Assembly (NCBI RefSeq): GCF_011421425.1
Contig: NZ_WPCW01000001.1
Span: forward strand, 248,001-312,000
Direction of reading: 5' to 3'
Source of the DNA: Streptococcus catagoni
GTDB lineage: Bacteria > Bacillota > Bacilli > Lactobacillales > Streptococcaceae
DNA: 64,000 nucleotides
Positions within the stretch are counted from its first letter, which is position 1; every line of letters begins with the position of its first letter. The position numbers and the translations under genes are program-made. Under the pieces are notes generated by a model. The model was not told the DNA's origin, searched no databases, and saw only the letters and a program-made list of their open reading frames with translations. This document shows, in pieces, positions 9,176-19,007 of this stretch.

Positions 9176-10159
9176 ATGTTTAATGACATGCCAGTATTTG
9201 ATTATGAAGATATTCAACTCATTCCAAACAAGTGTATCATCACTAGTCGCTCTGAGGCGGATACTAGTGTTAAGCTTGGCAATTACACATTTAAATTACC
9301 AGTCATTCCAGCTAATATGCAAACCATTATTGATGAAGATATTGCTGAGCAATTGGCTAAAGATGGTTATTTTTACATCATGCATCGTTTTGACGAAGAA
9401 GCTCGTAAACCTTTTATCAAACGTATGCATGAACAATCTCTCATCGCCTCTATATCAGTAGGTGTTAAAGATTATGAATATGCTTTTGTTAGTTCTTTAA
9501 AAAATGACGCTCCTGAGTTTATCACCATTGATATTGCCCATGGTCATTCTGACAGCGTTATTAATATGATAAAACACATTAAAGCTGAGCTTCCTGAAAC
9601 TTTTGTCATAGCCGGAAATGTTGGAACTCCAGAAGCTGTTCGTGAATTAGAAAATGCAGGAGCAGATGCTACAAAAGTTGGCATCGGACCTGGTAAAGTT
9701 TGTATCACAAAAGTCAAAACAGGCTTTGGTACTGGAGGATGGCAATTAGCAGCACTTCGCTGGTGTGCTAAAGCTGCCCGCAAACCAATCATAGCTGATG
9801 GTGGTATTCGTACCCATGGCGATATTGCTAAATCAGTTCGCTTTGGTGCAAGCATGGTAATGATTGGCTCACTCTTTGCAGGTCATATTGAAAGTCCTGG
9901 TAAAACTGTGGAAATTGAGGGAGAAAGCTTTAAAGAGTATTATGGGTCTGCTTCAGAATATCAAAAAGGTGAACATAAAAACGTTGAAGGCAAAAAGATT
10001 TTACTCCCTACAAAGGGTCACTTAAAGGACACCTTAATTGAAATGAAACAAGATTTGCAATCTTCAATTTCCTATGCTGGTGGCAGAGACTTGGGTGGTT
10101 TACGCCGTGTTGATTATGTTATTGTTAAAAATTCAATTTGGAATGGTGATTCTATTTAA
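9176..10159 (+). CDS. guaC: GMP reductase
   Basis: GuaC converts GMP to IMP with NADPH and releases ammonia, allowing guanine nucleotides to feed the adenine branch. The 327-residue protein has the IMPDH/GMPR TIM barrel, no CBS domains, the phosphate and catalytic loop [11 protein letters not shown] with catalytic Cys176, and [15 protein letters not shown]. The absence of CBS domains and the length separate it from IMP dehydrogenase. AGAGGAG precedes the ATG. It stands immediately upstream of the riboswitch-controlled xpt-pbuX operon, forming a purine salvage block. Confidence 0.93.
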   Translation: MFNDMPVFDYEDIQLIPNKCIITSRSEADTSVKLGNYTFKLPVIPANMQTIIDEDIAEQLAKDGYFYIMHRFDEEARKPFIKRMHEQSLIASISVGVKDYEYAFVSSLKNDAPEFITIDIAHGHSDSVINMIKHIKAELPETFVIAGNVGTPEAVRELENAGADATKVGIGPGKVCITKVKTGFGTGGWQLAALRWCAKAARKPIIADGGIRTHGDIAKSVRFGASMVMIGSLFAGHIESPGKTVEIEGESFKEYYGSASEYQKGEHKNVEGKKILLPTKGHLKDTLIEMKQDLQSSISYAGGRDLGGLRRVDYVIVKNSIWNGDSI

Positions 10160-10167
10160 AGCTCCTA

Positions 10168-10195
10168 TTGAAAAATTTTAAAATAATGTTACAAT
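10168..10195 (+). promoter_or_regulatory. Promoter of xpt-pbuX
   Basis: TTGAAA (10168-10173), a 16-bp spacer and TACAAT (10190-10195) with an extended TG at 10187-10188. It lies 25 bp before the riboswitch aptamer. Confidence 0.65.
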
Positions 10196-10220
10196 GTGAT
10201 CATTAAAAATAAAATGACAT

Positions 10221-10358
10221 ACTTATTTATGCTGTGAATTGGCGCAGTGTTTCTACAAGACACCGGAATGTCTTACAATAAGTAAGCTTAGAAGCTTGCT
10301 TGGTTTAAAAAACCATGCAAAATAGGGGGGGTTCCTCTTATTTTGCGGCAGGCTTTTT
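10221..10358 (+). ncRNA. Guanine riboswitch (purine class) with terminator platform
   Basis: The aptamer spans about 10221-10283. P1 is ACTTAT (10221-10226) with ATAAGT (10278-10283). The conserved J2/3 GTTTCTAC is present, P3 is AAGACA...TGTCTT, and J3/1 reads ACAAT, where the C corresponds to the guanine-specifying C74 of the B. subtilis xpt aptamer. Downstream, AAGCTTGC pairs with GCAGGCTT before TTTTTT (a terminator), enclosing a GCAAAATA/TATTTTGC stem. Guanine or hypoxanthine should stop transcription before xpt. Confidence 0.92.
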
Positions 10359-10382
10359 TATATTTTGTGAAAGAGGTAGAGG

Positions 10383-10964
10383 ATGGAATTACTTGAGGAA
10401 CGCATTTTAAATGATGGTAATATTTTGGGAGAAAACATCTTAAAGGTTGATAACTTTCTAACCCATCAGGTAGATTACAAGTTGATGAAAGAGATTGGAC
10501 AAGTTTTTGCTCATAAATATGCTGAGGCTGGGATCACAAAGGTTGTCACAATTGAAGCCTCAGGGATAGCTCCTGCCTTATATGTGGCAGAAGCTTTAGA
10601 TGTTCCAATGATCTTTGCTAAGAAACATAAAAATATTACTATGACCGAGGGTATCTTAACAGCCCAAGTTTATTCCTTTACCAAACAAGTGACAAGTACT
10701 GTATCTATTTCAGGAAAATTCCTAGATGCTGATGACAAGGTTCTGATTATTGATGACTTTTTGGCTAATGGCCAAGCTGCAAAAGGTTTGATTGAAATAA
10801 TCAAGCAGGCTGGTTCTAAGGTCCTAGGTGTTGGTATCGTTATTGAAAAGTCTTTCCAGGATGGCAGACAATTGCTGGAAAGTTTAGGTGTGGAGGTGAC
10901 TTCCTTAGCACGTATTAAAAATTTTGAAAATGGTCAATTAAACTTTATGGAGGCGGACGCATAA
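10383..10964 (+). CDS. xpt: Xanthine phosphoribosyltransferase
   Basis: Xpt joins xanthine to PRPP to give XMP, which GuaA then aminates to GMP. The 193-residue protein begins [31 protein letters not shown], has the base-recognition segment [10 protein letters not shown] near 55-65 and the PRPP-binding motif [13 protein letters not shown] at about 120-132. GAAAGAGG precedes the ATG. Its stop overlaps the pbuX start by one base, so the two are co-translated under the guanine riboswitch. Confidence 0.95.
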   Translation: MELLEERILNDGNILGENILKVDNFLTHQVDYKLMKEIGQVFAHKYAEAGITKVVTIEASGIAPALYVAEALDVPMIFAKKHKNITMTEGILTAQVYSFTKQVTSTVSISGKFLDADDKVLIIDDFLANGQAAKGLIEIIKQAGSKVLGVGIVIEKSFQDGRQLLESLGVEVTSLARIKNFENGQLNFMEADA

Positions 10965-12241
10965 TGTCTACTAAGCATCAACATTCACATTCCCAATCGG
11001 CAATTTTAGGCTTACAGCATTTATTATCAATGTATGCCGGATCTATTTTGGTTCCCATTATGATTGCTGGAGCGCTTGGTTACTCTGCAAAAGAGTTGAC
11101 CTATCTAATATCTACTGATATCTTTATGTGTGGTTTGGCCACTTTCTTACAGTTACAACTGAACAAATACTTTGGTGTTGGATTACCAGTTGTTCTTGGC
11201 TGTGCCTTTCAATCTGTAGCTCCTTTATCCATTATTGGGGCGCATCAGGGCTCAGGAGCTATGTTTGGTGCTTTAATTGCATCCGGGATCTTTGTCATTC
11301 TTATTGCTGGTGTCTTTTCAAAAATTGCACGATTCTTCCCTGCAATCGTGACTGGTTCAGTTATCACAACAATTGGCTTGTCTTTGATACCTGTTGCCAT
11401 GGGAAATATGGGAAACAATACAGCCAAGCCTACTAGTCAAAGTGTTATCTTATCATTAGTAACCATTTTAATTATCTTGGCCATCCAAAAACTGGCTCAC
11501 GGTTTTATCAAATCAATTGCTATTCTCATTGGTTTGATCTCAGGAATTTTGATTGCTGCTATGATGGGCTTAGTTGATAGCTCAGCAGTTTCAAGTGCAC
11601 CTTGGATCCACGTCCCAACTCCTTTTTACTTTGGAGCACCTAAGTTTGAAATCACCTCAATTATTATGATGTGTATCATTGCCATCGTATCCATGGTTGA
11701 ATCTACTGGGGTTTACTTGGCCTTGTCTGATATAACAGGTGATACTATAGACAGCCAACGGTTACGCAATGGCTATCGTTCAGAAGGTTTAGCCGTTCTT
11801 TTAGGTGGGATTTTTAATACATTTCCTTATATCGGTTTCTCACAGAATGTTGGCCTTGTTCGTTTATCTGGTATCAAGACCCGTCGCCCTATATACTATA
11901 CAGCCTTGTTTTTAGTTATTATTGGTTTACTACCAAAATTTGGTGCACTGGCTCAGATGATTCCAAGTCCTGTTCTTGGAGGAGCTATGCTAGTCTTGTT
12001 TGGTATGGTTGCCCTTCAAGGGATGCAAATGCTTAACCGTGTTAACTTTCAAAATAATGAACATAATTTTATTATTGTTGCGGTCTCCATTTCAGCAGGT
12101 GTTGGTTTTAATGGAACCAATCTCTTTGCCAGCCTACCAACCACTGCCAATATGTTTTTAACTAATGGTATTGTTATTGCAACTGTTGTAGCAGTGCTCT
12201 TAAACTTGGTTTTCAATGGCAAGTTAAAAGATAATGCCTAA
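10964..12241 (+). CDS. pbuX: Xanthine permease
   Basis: A nucleobase:cation symporter (NCS2/UraA family) that imports xanthine. The 425-residue protein has about 12-14 hydrophobic segments and the family signatures PVVLGCAFQSVAPL, SMVESTGVYLALSDITG and LGGIFNTFPYIGFSQNVGLV, the last carrying the conserved Q/N-V-G residues at the substrate site. The start codon overlaps the xpt stop, and a clear terminator follows. It supplies Xpt with its substrate. Confidence 0.94.
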   Translation: MSTKHQHSHSQSAILGLQHLLSMYAGSILVPIMIAGALGYSAKELTYLISTDIFMCGLATFLQLQLNKYFGVGLPVVLGCAFQSVAPLSIIGAHQGSGAMFGALIASGIFVILIAGVFSKIARFFPAIVTGSVITTIGLSLIPVAMGNMGNNTAKPTSQSVILSLVTILIILAIQKLAHGFIKSIAILIGLISGILIAAMMGLVDSSAVSSAPWIHVPTPFYFGAPKFEITSIIMMCIIAIVSMVESTGVYLALSDITGDTIDSQRLRNGYRSEGLAVLLGGIFNTFPYIGFSQNVGLVRLSGIKTRRPIYYTALFLVIIGLLPKFGALAQMIPSPVLGGAMLVLFGMVALQGMQMLNRVNFQNNEHNFIIVAVSISAGVGFNGTNLFASLPTTANMFLTNGIVIATVVAVLLNLVFNGKLKDNA

Positions 12242-12266
12242 TAGATGATCAGAGCAGCTGATTATT

Positions 12267-12308
12267 AACTCCTTATATTTCCAAAAGTTGGAATAAAGGA
12301 GTTTTTTT
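12267..12308 (+). terminator. Terminator after xpt-pbuX
   Basis: AACTCCTT..TTTCC pairs with GGAA.AAAGGAGTT, followed by TTTTTT. Confidence 0.85.
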
Positions 12309-12359
12309 CTTTTTAGAAACACCGTGCCTCAAAAGTCCTTGTTAATTTACTTTTTTAAT

Positions 12360-12388
12360 TTGTTTAATATAAGTTATTTTTATATAAT
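12360..12388 (+). promoter_or_regulatory. Promoter of the MgtA-type ATPase gene
   Basis: TTGTTT (12360-12365), 17 bp, TATAAT (12383-12388). The resulting leader is about 75 nt, too short for an M-box magnesium riboswitch. Confidence 0.55.
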
Positions 12389-12467
12389 TAGGAGCATAGT
12401 AAATTAGCAGACTTTTCCAATTTAAAGTGCCTTAAGTTAAAAATATTTCTTGTAGGAGGGAGCTGAG

Positions 12468-15050
12468 ATGACAGAAAAAAACAGACTAGTCGAAGATAAG
12501 ATTCTAAATAGCGACTTACAAAAACTAGCGCAAAAAGAGACCCAAGAATTATTCACTTTTTTGCATACTTCTCATCAAGGCCTGAGTTCAGAGGAAGCAG
12601 AAGAACGCCTAGATTTATATGGTTATAACAAGGTTGATAGCCAAAAACCCCTGACAGTTTTCCAAATTTTGTGGAAGAGTATTTGTGATACCTTCATCTT
12701 GGTCATGTTAGCATTGATGACAGTTTCTTTTTTGACTGAAGATATTGAATCTGCCTTGGTTATGTTAGCAATGGTAAGTATAAGCATTCTTATTTCTTTC
12801 TTACAAGAATATAAATCACAAAAGGCCAGTATTGCTTTAAAGGAATTAATTGAAAATACAGCCACTGTTTATCGTGGCGGCTTGCAAACAGAAATTCCTA
12901 TGGATGAAGTAGTACCTGGGGATCTGGTGAAATTAGCCACTGGTGATATGATTCCAGCTGATTCTATTATTGTAGAAGCAAAAGACTTATTTATCAATCA
13001 ATCATCCCTAACTGGTGAATCTATACCTGTAGAAAAAACAGTAGAAAATAAGGGACAAGAACAATCCGCCATTTTTGATCAGCAGAATCTTATTTTTATG
13101 GGGAGTGATGTTATAAGTGGTGCTGGTAAAGCTCTTGTGCTTAAGACTGGACAAAATACACTCTTTGGAGATATTGCCACCAAAGCAACTGAACAAAGGG
13201 TAGAAACTTCCTTTAGCAATGGATTAAATGCTGTTAGTAATATCTTATTACGTTTAATTTCTGTCCTCTTTCCAATGGTTTTCCTACTCAATGGTTTTTT
13301 AAAAGGTGACTGGCTAAATGCATTCTTCTTTGCCATAGCAGTAGCAGTAGGATTGACACCTGAAATGCTTCCAATGATTGTGACCAGTAATTTAGCTAAG
13401 GGTGCCAACTTATTAGCAAAAGAAAAGGTTATTGTTAAAGAACTAGCGGCCATTCAGAATTTAGGCAGCATGGACATTTTATGTACAGATAAAACGGGTA
13501 CCATTACTGAAGATAGAGTTGTCTTGTTAGAGCACCTTGATTTATTGGGTGAGAGTAGTCTGCAAGTCTTAGAATATGCCTTTTTAAATTCTTACTACCA
13601 AACAGGTTGGAAAAACCTCATGGATGTAGCAGTTATTGATTTTTACCAAAAGGGTCAAACAGATCAAGCAGTGTATGAACATCATACTGTTGATGAGATT
13701 CCCTTTGATTTTTCACGTCGGCGCATGAGCTTAGTCATTGACGAAGGACACAACCATCTCATGATCACTAAGGGTGCTATTGAGGAAATGATTGCCATTT
13801 CATCTCATATATCCATCGGCCATGAAGTTAAGGTACTAGGTCATGACGAAGAAAAAGAACTCATCAAGATGAGTGAGGAAATGAATGAAAAAGGGATGCG
13901 GGTTCTAGCTGTTGCTATTAAACACATCAAGGACGGCAAAAGACATTACTCCCCTCAAGATGAATCACATATGACCTTAATGGGGCTTATTGGTTTTCTA
14001 GACCCAGCTAAAGCTTCAGCTAAGGGTGCTATAAAAGAATTACATGATAAGGGTGTTGCTGTTAAAGTTCTAACAGGGGACAACCCAATTGTTGCTGCAA
14101 AAGTTTGTGAAGACGTTGGTATTGAAAATGAAAGGTATTTGCTGGGATCAGATATTGACCGATTACCTGAAGAGGAACTGAAAAAATTGGTTCAAGAAGT
14201 TAATCTTTTTGCAAAATGTACTCCAAATCAAAAGTCTCACATTATCAAACTCTTACAGGATAATAAACACACAGTTGGCTTTATGGGAGATGGTATAAAT
14301 GATGCTCCTGCCTTACGAACAGCCGATGTTGGAATATCTGTAGATACTGCAGCAGACATTACCAAAGATGCCAGCTCTATTATTCTACTTGAAAAAAGTC
14401 TGCATGTTTTAGCCATTGGTGTTCTTGAAGGACGCAGGGTCTTTGAAAACATGATGAAATACATCAAGCTAACACTGAGTTCCAATTTCGGAAATGTTTT
14501 TTCCATTCTCATAGCTAGTATCTTCCTTCCTTTTTTACCTATGTTGTCCATGCAGTTGCTGGTTCAAAACTTAATCTATGATATTTCTCAATTGACCATC
14601 CCTTGGGATAAGGTGGATGAAGAGGCTATTAGTAAACCTGTAAAATGGGATGTTAATCAACTATGGAACTTCACCCTGAAAATAGGTCCTGTAAGTAGTG
14701 TCTTTGATATTATCAGCTTTTTAGTTCTCTGGTATGTCATTAAAGCCAATACACTTGCAGAGCAATCTGTTTTTCAGGCAGGATGGTTTATTGTAGGTAT
14801 CTGTACACAGGTACTTGTTGTCCATATTATAAGAACAAAGAAGAAACCCTTCATTAATAGTCGTGCTTCTTTAAGTCTGATCCTATCTTCCTTGTTTGCC
14901 ATTCTCACCAGCCTTTTCATCGTTATTTCACCCTACCATACTATTTTTGACTTTGGTCAACTTCCAGCCCTATACTGGCCAATCTTCTTAGTCATTGTTA
15001 CTTCCTATCTCCTTTTGGTTCAGTTGATTAAGCAAAAGTTTTTAAAATAA
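12468..15050 (+). CDS. mgtA: P-type ATPase, magnesium-importing MgtA/MgtB type (P3B)
   Basis: An 860-residue integral membrane pump that couples ATP hydrolysis to cation transport, most likely Mg2+ import. Motifs: LTGES (181-185) in the actuator, the phosphorylation site CTDKTGT with Asp341, TGDNP and GDGINDAPALR in the ATP and hinge regions, and membrane helix 4 VGLTPEMLPMIV, which is typical of MgtA. The late segment DISQLTIPWDKVDEE also matches MgtA. Length is slightly below the E. coli protein (898). A GGAGGGAG ribosome site precedes the ATG. A Ca2+ or other P3-type role cannot be fully excluded. Confidence 0.85.
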   Translation: MTEKNRLVEDKILNSDLQKLAQKETQELFTFLHTSHQGLSSEEAEERLDLYGYNKVDSQKPLTVFQILWKSICDTFILVMLALMTVSFLTEDIESALVMLAMVSISILISFLQEYKSQKASIALKELIENTATVYRGGLQTEIPMDEVVPGDLVKLATGDMIPADSIIVEAKDLFINQSSLTGESIPVEKTVENKGQEQSAIFDQQNLIFMGSDVISGAGKALVLKTGQNTLFGDIATKATEQRVETSFSNGLNAVSNILLRLISVLFPMVFLLNGFLKGDWLNAFFFAIAVAVGLTPEMLPMIVTSNLAKGANLLAKEKVIVKELAAIQNLGSMDILCTDKTGTITEDRVVLLEHLDLLGESSLQVLEYAFLNSYYQTGWKNLMDVAVIDFYQKGQTDQAVYEHHTVDEIPFDFSRRRMSLVIDEGHNHLMITKGAIEEMIAISSHISIGHEVKVLGHDEEKELIKMSEEMNEKGMRVLAVAIKHIKDGKRHYSPQDESHMTLMGLIGFLDPAKASAKGAIKELHDKGVAVKVLTGDNPIVAAKVCEDVGIENERYLLGSDIDRLPEEELKKLVQEVNLFAKCTPNQKSHIIKLLQDNKHTVGFMGDGINDAPALRTADVGISVDTAADITKDASSIILLEKSLHVLAIGVLEGRRVFENMMKYIKLTLSSNFGNVFSILIASIFLPFLPMLSMQLLVQNLIYDISQLTIPWDKVDEEAISKPVKWDVNQLWNFTLKIGPVSSVFDIISFLVLWYVIKANTLAEQSVFQAGWFIVGICTQVLVVHIIRTKKKPFINSRASLSLILSSLFAILTSLFIVISPYHTIFDFGQLPALYWPIFLVIVTSYLLLVQLIKQKFLK

Positions 15051-15053
15051 AAA

Positions 15054-15090
15054 ATCCCACTTAGCTTGAAAAGACTAAGTAGGATAGATA
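15054..15090. terminator. Terminator between mgtA and apbE
   Basis: ATCC.ACTTAG (15054-15064) pairs with CTAAGT.GGAT (15075-15085). The T run is on the minus strand, so it chiefly ends the apbE transcript. Confidence 0.65.
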
Positions 15091-15106
15091 GAATTTACTG
15101 GTAAAT

Positions 15107-16045
15107 TTAGTTGAAGAAGAGGGAAAATCTTTTCTCTAGGCCTTTTGATAGGGCAATCTGCTTATCTTTGGTCACAATGATGCCCTCAATACCTGGTAAG
15201 TTGTTTAAGATCCTATAGACTAGGCTATTATCCAAGCCAAAAAGGCGGCTTGTCCAGATTTCACAGTCTAGAGAGGAATCTGCAACCACTGTTAAACTGG
15301 CCATGCTTGTCTCTATTGGATAGCCTGTATGTCGATCAAAAATATGATGATAATCCTTATCAGCAACCTTTAGATGACGCTCATAGATACCAGAAGTGAC
15401 TACAGACTGATCATGAATTTTTAAGACACCCAGATGTTGTCCCCGACTTTTTTGCGGGTTTTGAAGGCCGATATAGAATGTTCCATCCTCTCGCTTGTCA
15501 TTTGTTCCATGTACAAGCACATTGCCTCCAAGATTGATTAGAGCAGAGTCAATGCCGTCATCAATTAAGTAGGCCATGATTTTATCAGCAATATACCCTT
15601 TTGCCAGTGCTCCCAGATCAAGCTTCATACCTTTCTTGCTTAAGAAAACACTGCCTTTATTCTGATTTAAAATAATCTCATTTGGATTTGTCAGAGTGAG
15701 TTTTTCTTTGATGGCGTCCTGGTCTGGAACCTTGGCATCTGAGAATCCAATTCTCCAGCTTTGCACTAAGGGACCAATAGCGATATTGAGATTACTAGGA
15801 TCTACTTGACTGTGAATTTTCCCAATTTGAATAAGTTCAAATAGGTCAGGATCAACCTCAATTGCTTTGATTCCAGCATGCTTATTAATCATCATAAGCT
15901 CAGAATCAGAGTCATTAGCACTGAATCTATTCTTATAGACTTCAAGAAGCTGACAAACTCGCTGTAGTTGGGATTGGGCTGTTTTTGAAGTGATCTGAAT
16001 ATCAATGGTGGTTCCCATCATCTTCAATTGGTGTTCTACCTGCAT
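15107..16045 (-). CDS. apbE: FAD:protein FMN transferase (ApbE family)
   Basis: ApbE enzymes cut FAD and attach FMN covalently to a Thr or Ser in target flavoproteins, using Mg2+. This 312-residue copy keeps the family blocks MGTTIDIQI near the N-terminus, DLGALAKGYIAD at about 145-156 and INLGGNVLVHG. It has no lipobox or signal peptide, so it should act in the cytoplasm unless exported by another route. No FMN-binding substrate gene is beside it. A second, shorter ApbE lies at 45.9 kb next to a substrate candidate. Confidence 0.87.
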   Translation of the reverse strand: MQVEHQLKMMGTTIDIQITSKTAQSQLQRVCQLLEVYKNRFSANDSDSELMMINKHAGIKAIEVDPDLFELIQIGKIHSQVDPSNLNIAIGPLVQSWRIGFSDAKVPDQDAIKEKLTLTNPNEIILNQNKGSVFLSKKGMKLDLGALAKGYIADKIMAYLIDDGIDSALINLGGNVLVHGTNDKREDGTFYIGLQNPQKSRGQHLGVLKIHDQSVVTSGIYERHLKVADKDYHHIFDRHTGYPIETSMASLTVVADSSLDCEIWTSRLFGLDNSLVYRILNNLPGIEGIIVTKDKQIALSKGLEKRFSLFFN

Positions 16046-16107
16046 TTTTATCTCCCCATCAAAAGAACTCTGGTTTTACTGAGAAAAAGAGGCCTAAAGA
16101 CCATTCT

Positions 16108-16296
16108 TTAGCCTTTTTTCTTTTTCATTTCTCCATGAGGGAAATAAGTCCCCTCTGCTAGGTCAGTAATGGTAACATGAATATTTTCTTTTGGTGTCTC
16201 AGCGATACGTGCGACAACCTCTGTAACTTCACGAGCTAGAGCGATCTTTTGCTCCTTGCTACGTCCTTCAAATAATTCTATTTTTACAAATGGCAT
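16108..16296 (-). CDS. 4-oxalocrotonate tautomerase family protein
   Basis: A 62-residue tautomerase-fold protein that begins MPFVKIELFEGRS; after removal of Met the catalytic Pro1 is N-terminal, as the family requires. The basic Arg residues of the active site region are present. AAGGAGAA sits 6 nt before this ATG, so the longer in-frame extension to 16332 is not used. It likely assembles as a hexamer. The natural substrate in streptococci is unknown. It is divergent from tdk, as in related genomes. Confidence 0.87.
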   Translation of the reverse strand: MPFVKIELFEGRSKEQKIALAREVTEVVARIAETPKENIHVTITDLAEGTYFPHGEMKKKKG

Positions 16297-16424
16297 TGCT
16301 ATTCTCCTTTTTAAATTATTGTATTTTATCATTTTATCATAAATTTTACCTTAGTATAGAGATAATGAAAACGTTTTTTATGACCCTTGAGCCGTCAATA
16401 CAGATCGCAAAAAAAGTACAATTG

Positions 16425-16433
16425 TGATAGAAT
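16425..16433 (+). promoter_or_regulatory. Extended -10 promoter of tdk
   Basis: TG-A-TAGAAT at 16425-16433 about 34 bp before the TTG start. No convincing -35 is seen. Confidence 0.4.
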
Positions 16434-16467
16434 AGTAAAGATAAATGAAGAAGGTAGGGATGCAAGT

Positions 16468-17067
16468 TTGGCACAATTATACTATAAGTATGGGACAATG
16501 AATTCAGGAAAAACAATTGAAATTTTAAAAGTTGCCCATAACTACGAAGAACAAGGAAAACCCGTTGTTATTATGACTAGTGCCTTAGACACCCGAGATG
16601 GTTTCGGACTTGTTTCTAGTAGAATTGGAATGAGGCGTGAAGCTGTGCCTATATCAAATGATATGAAAATCTTTGATTACATTGCTTCTTTAGCAGATAC
16701 TCCCTACTGTGTGCTTATTGATGAATGCCAATTTTTAAGCAAAGAAAATGTTTATGATTTGGCCCGTGTAGTTGATGAATTACATGTTCCTGTCATGGCT
16801 TTTGGCCTAAAAAATGATTTTCAAAATGAGCTCTTTGAAGGTTCAAAATACTTATTATTGCTTGCTGACAAGATTGATGAAATTAAAACCATCTGTCAAT
16901 ATTGCAGTAAAAAAGCGACCATGGTCTTAAGAACCAAAGACGGTGTGCCTGTTTATCAGGGAGAACAAATTCAAATTGGTGGAAATGAAACCTACATCCC
17001 GGTCTGCCGTAAACACTATTTTAATCCGCCTATAGCTTTAAAAGAAAAAGATAACCTTTCACGTTAA
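16468..17067 (+). CDS. tdk: Thymidine kinase
   Basis: Tdk phosphorylates thymidine to dTMP for salvage. The protein is 199 residues if it starts at the TTG at 16468 ([16 protein letters not shown]), matching the usual streptococcal N-terminus; the frame is open further upstream but passes through the promoter. P-loop GTMNSGKT is at 9-16, the catalytic glutamate is in LIDECQF, and a zinc site is made by CQYC and CRKH. AGGTAGGG provides the ribosome site. It heads a run with prfA and prmC. Confidence 0.92.
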   Translation: MAQLYYKYGTMNSGKTIEILKVAHNYEEQGKPVVIMTSALDTRDGFGLVSSRIGMRREAVPISNDMKIFDYIASLADTPYCVLIDECQFLSKENVYDLARVVDELHVPVMAFGLKNDFQNELFEGSKYLLLLADKIDEIKTICQYCSKKATMVLRTKDGVPVYQGEQIQIGGNETYIPVCRKHYFNPPIALKEKDNLSR

Positions 17068-17091
17068 AATATAAGGAGAAAGAAAAAACAC

Positions 17092-18171
17092 ATGAATATT
17101 TATGATCAACTACAGTCAGTTGAAGACAGGTATGAAGAGCTGGGTGAACTATTAAGTGATCCAGAAGTTGTTTCTGATACGAAACGATTTATGGAACTCT
17201 CAAAAGAAGAAGCAAGTAGCAGGGATACAGTAGCCACCTACCGTCGCTATAAAGAAATTATCCAAGCCATCTCAGATGCGGAAGAGATGATCAAAGATTC
17301 TGGTGGAGATGCTGAAATTGAAGAAATGGCAAAGGAAGAGTTAAAAGAATCCAAAGCCGCTAAAGAAGAATACGAAGAAAAATTAAAAATTTTATTACTT
17401 CCCAAAGATCCTAATGATGACAAAAATATTATCTTAGAAATCCGCGGAGCTGCTGGTGGTGATGAAGCTGCTCTTTTTGCAGGTGATTTGCTTAACATGT
17501 ACCAAAAATTTGCTGAAAGCCAAGGCTGGCGCTTTGAAATCATGGAAGCTTCCTATAATGGTGTAGGAGGGATCAAAGAAGTGATCGCAATGGTATCTGG
17601 TCAATCTGTTTATTCTAAATTAAAGTATGAATCTGGTGCCCATCGTGTTCAACGTGTTCCTGTAACAGAGAGTCAAGGCCGTGTTCATACGTCAACAGCA
17701 ACAGTTCTTATTATGCCAGAAATTGAAGATGTTGAATATGAGATTGATCCTAAAGACTTACGTATTGATATTTACCACGCATCTGGAGCTGGTGGTCAGA
17801 ACGTCAATAAGGTAGCAACTGCGGTTCGGATCGTTCATATTCCAACCAATATCAAAGTTGAAATGCAAGAAGAACGTACCCAACAAAAGAACCGAGATAA
17901 GGCAATGAAACTTATTCGTGCTCGGGTTGCTGACCATTTTGCACAAATTGCCCAAGATGAGCAAGATGCTGAACGTAAATCAACTGTAGGTACTGGAGAT
18001 CGTTCTGAGCGCATTAGAACTTATAATTTCCCTCAAAATCGTGTAACAGATCATCGGATTGGACTTACCTTACAAAAACTTGATACCATTCTTTCAGGTA
18101 AAATGGATGAGGTCGTTGACGCACTGATTATGTATGACCAAACGCAAAAATTAGAATCTTTAAATAATTAA
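17092..18171 (+). CDS. prfA: Peptide chain release factor 1
   Basis: RF1 ends translation at UAA and UAG. The 359-residue protein holds the anticodon-like tripeptide PVT (190-192) in [13 protein letters not shown] and the peptidyl-tRNA hydrolysis motif GGQ (234-236). AAGGAGAAAG precedes the ATG. It is followed with a one-base overlap by prmC, whose product methylates the GGQ glutamine, so substrate and modifying enzyme are coupled. Confidence 0.97.
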   Translation: MNIYDQLQSVEDRYEELGELLSDPEVVSDTKRFMELSKEEASSRDTVATYRRYKEIIQAISDAEEMIKDSGGDAEIEEMAKEELKESKAAKEEYEEKLKILLLPKDPNDDKNIILEIRGAAGGDEAALFAGDLLNMYQKFAESQGWRFEIMEASYNGVGGIKEVIAMVSGQSVYSKLKYESGAHRVQRVPVTESQGRVHTSTATVLIMPEIEDVEYEIDPKDLRIDIYHASGAGGQNVNKVATAVRIVHIPTNIKVEMQEERTQQKNRDKAMKLIRARVADHFAQIAQDEQDAERKSTVGTGDRSERIRTYNFPQNRVTDHRIGLTLQKLDTILSGKMDEVVDALIMYDQTQKLESLNN

Positions 18172-19007
18172 TGAATTACGCAAGCTTACTTAAAAAGTAT
18201 GAAGAGGAACTTATTGAGATTGGAGAAGACAAAGAAAATATTTCCTATGTCTTCAAAGAACTGAAAAACTGGTCGGCTTTTGTTTTTTTTAGTCATCAAA
18301 CTAAAGAAGTTAATAGTGCTGATGCTGAGCTTTTAAGGGATATTATGATCCAACTAAAGAAGCATCTATCTCCCCAATATATAGTGGGTAAAGCATATTT
18401 TAGAGACTTTGAATTGAAAGTTGATCAAAGAGTTCTGATTCCAAGGCCAGAAACTGAAGAACTTGTTGACCTGATTTTAAAAGAAAATCCTAAGACAGAA
18501 GTAAAAGTGTTGGATATTGGTACCGGAAGTGGTGTCATTGCTATAGCTTTGAAAAAAGAAAAACCAAGATGGACAGTACATGCATCAGACATTTCGCCTG
18601 ATGCATTAGTACTTGCTAAAGAAAATGCTAACTACAACCAAGTGGAAGTCAGCTTTTTGCAATCGGACGTTTTTAGTTCCATTTCAGAAAAGTATGATAT
18701 TATTGTGTCAAATCCACCCTATATTTCTCGAGCAGATAAAAACGAGGTGGGCAAGAATGTCTTAGCATCTGAACCCCATTTAGCCTTATTTGCTGATGAG
18801 GAAGGCTTTGCTATCTACCGACAAATCATAGAAAATGCTGGCAAATTTTTAAAGAGTCAGGGTAAGCTCTACTTTGAAATAGGCTATAAACAAAGTGCAG
18901 GGATCACAAAATTGGTGGAAGAGCATTTCCCGCAAAAACGGTTTAGAATTTTAAAAGACTTTTATGGAAAGGATCGCATGGTTGTCATTGATGATAAAGG
19001 AATTTGA
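18171..19007 (+). CDS. prmC: Release factor glutamine methyltransferase
   Basis: PrmC (HemK) uses S-adenosylmethionine to methylate the glutamine of the GGQ motif in release factors. Length is 278. The N-terminal helical domain is followed by the SAM-binding motif LDIGTGSG (114-121) and the catalytic NPPY (181-184). The start overlaps the prfA stop (TAATG) and its end overlaps the next gene, continuing the compact operon. Confidence 0.95.
   Translation: MNYASLLKKYEEELIEIGEDKENISYVFKELKNWSAFVFFSHQTKEVNSADAELLRDIMIQLKKHLSPQYIVGKAYFRDFELKVDQRVLIPRPETEELVDLILKENPKTEVKVLDIGTGSGVIAIALKKEKPRWTVHASDISPDALVLAKENANYNQVEVSFLQSDVFSSISEKYDIIVSNPPYISRADKNEVGKNVLASEPHLALFADEEGFAIYRQIIENAGKFLKSQGKLYFEIGYKQSAGITKLVEEHFPQKRFRILKDFYGKDRMVVIDDKGI

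Noticed and set aside
12389..12467. M-box magnesium riboswitch before mgtA
   Set aside because: The leader after the promoter is only about 75 nt and shows no M-box pattern.
16387..16467. Longer N-terminus for thymidine kinase
   Set aside because: The extension covers the promoter region, and the family start MAQLYYKYG falls on the TTG at 16468 with its own ribosome site.
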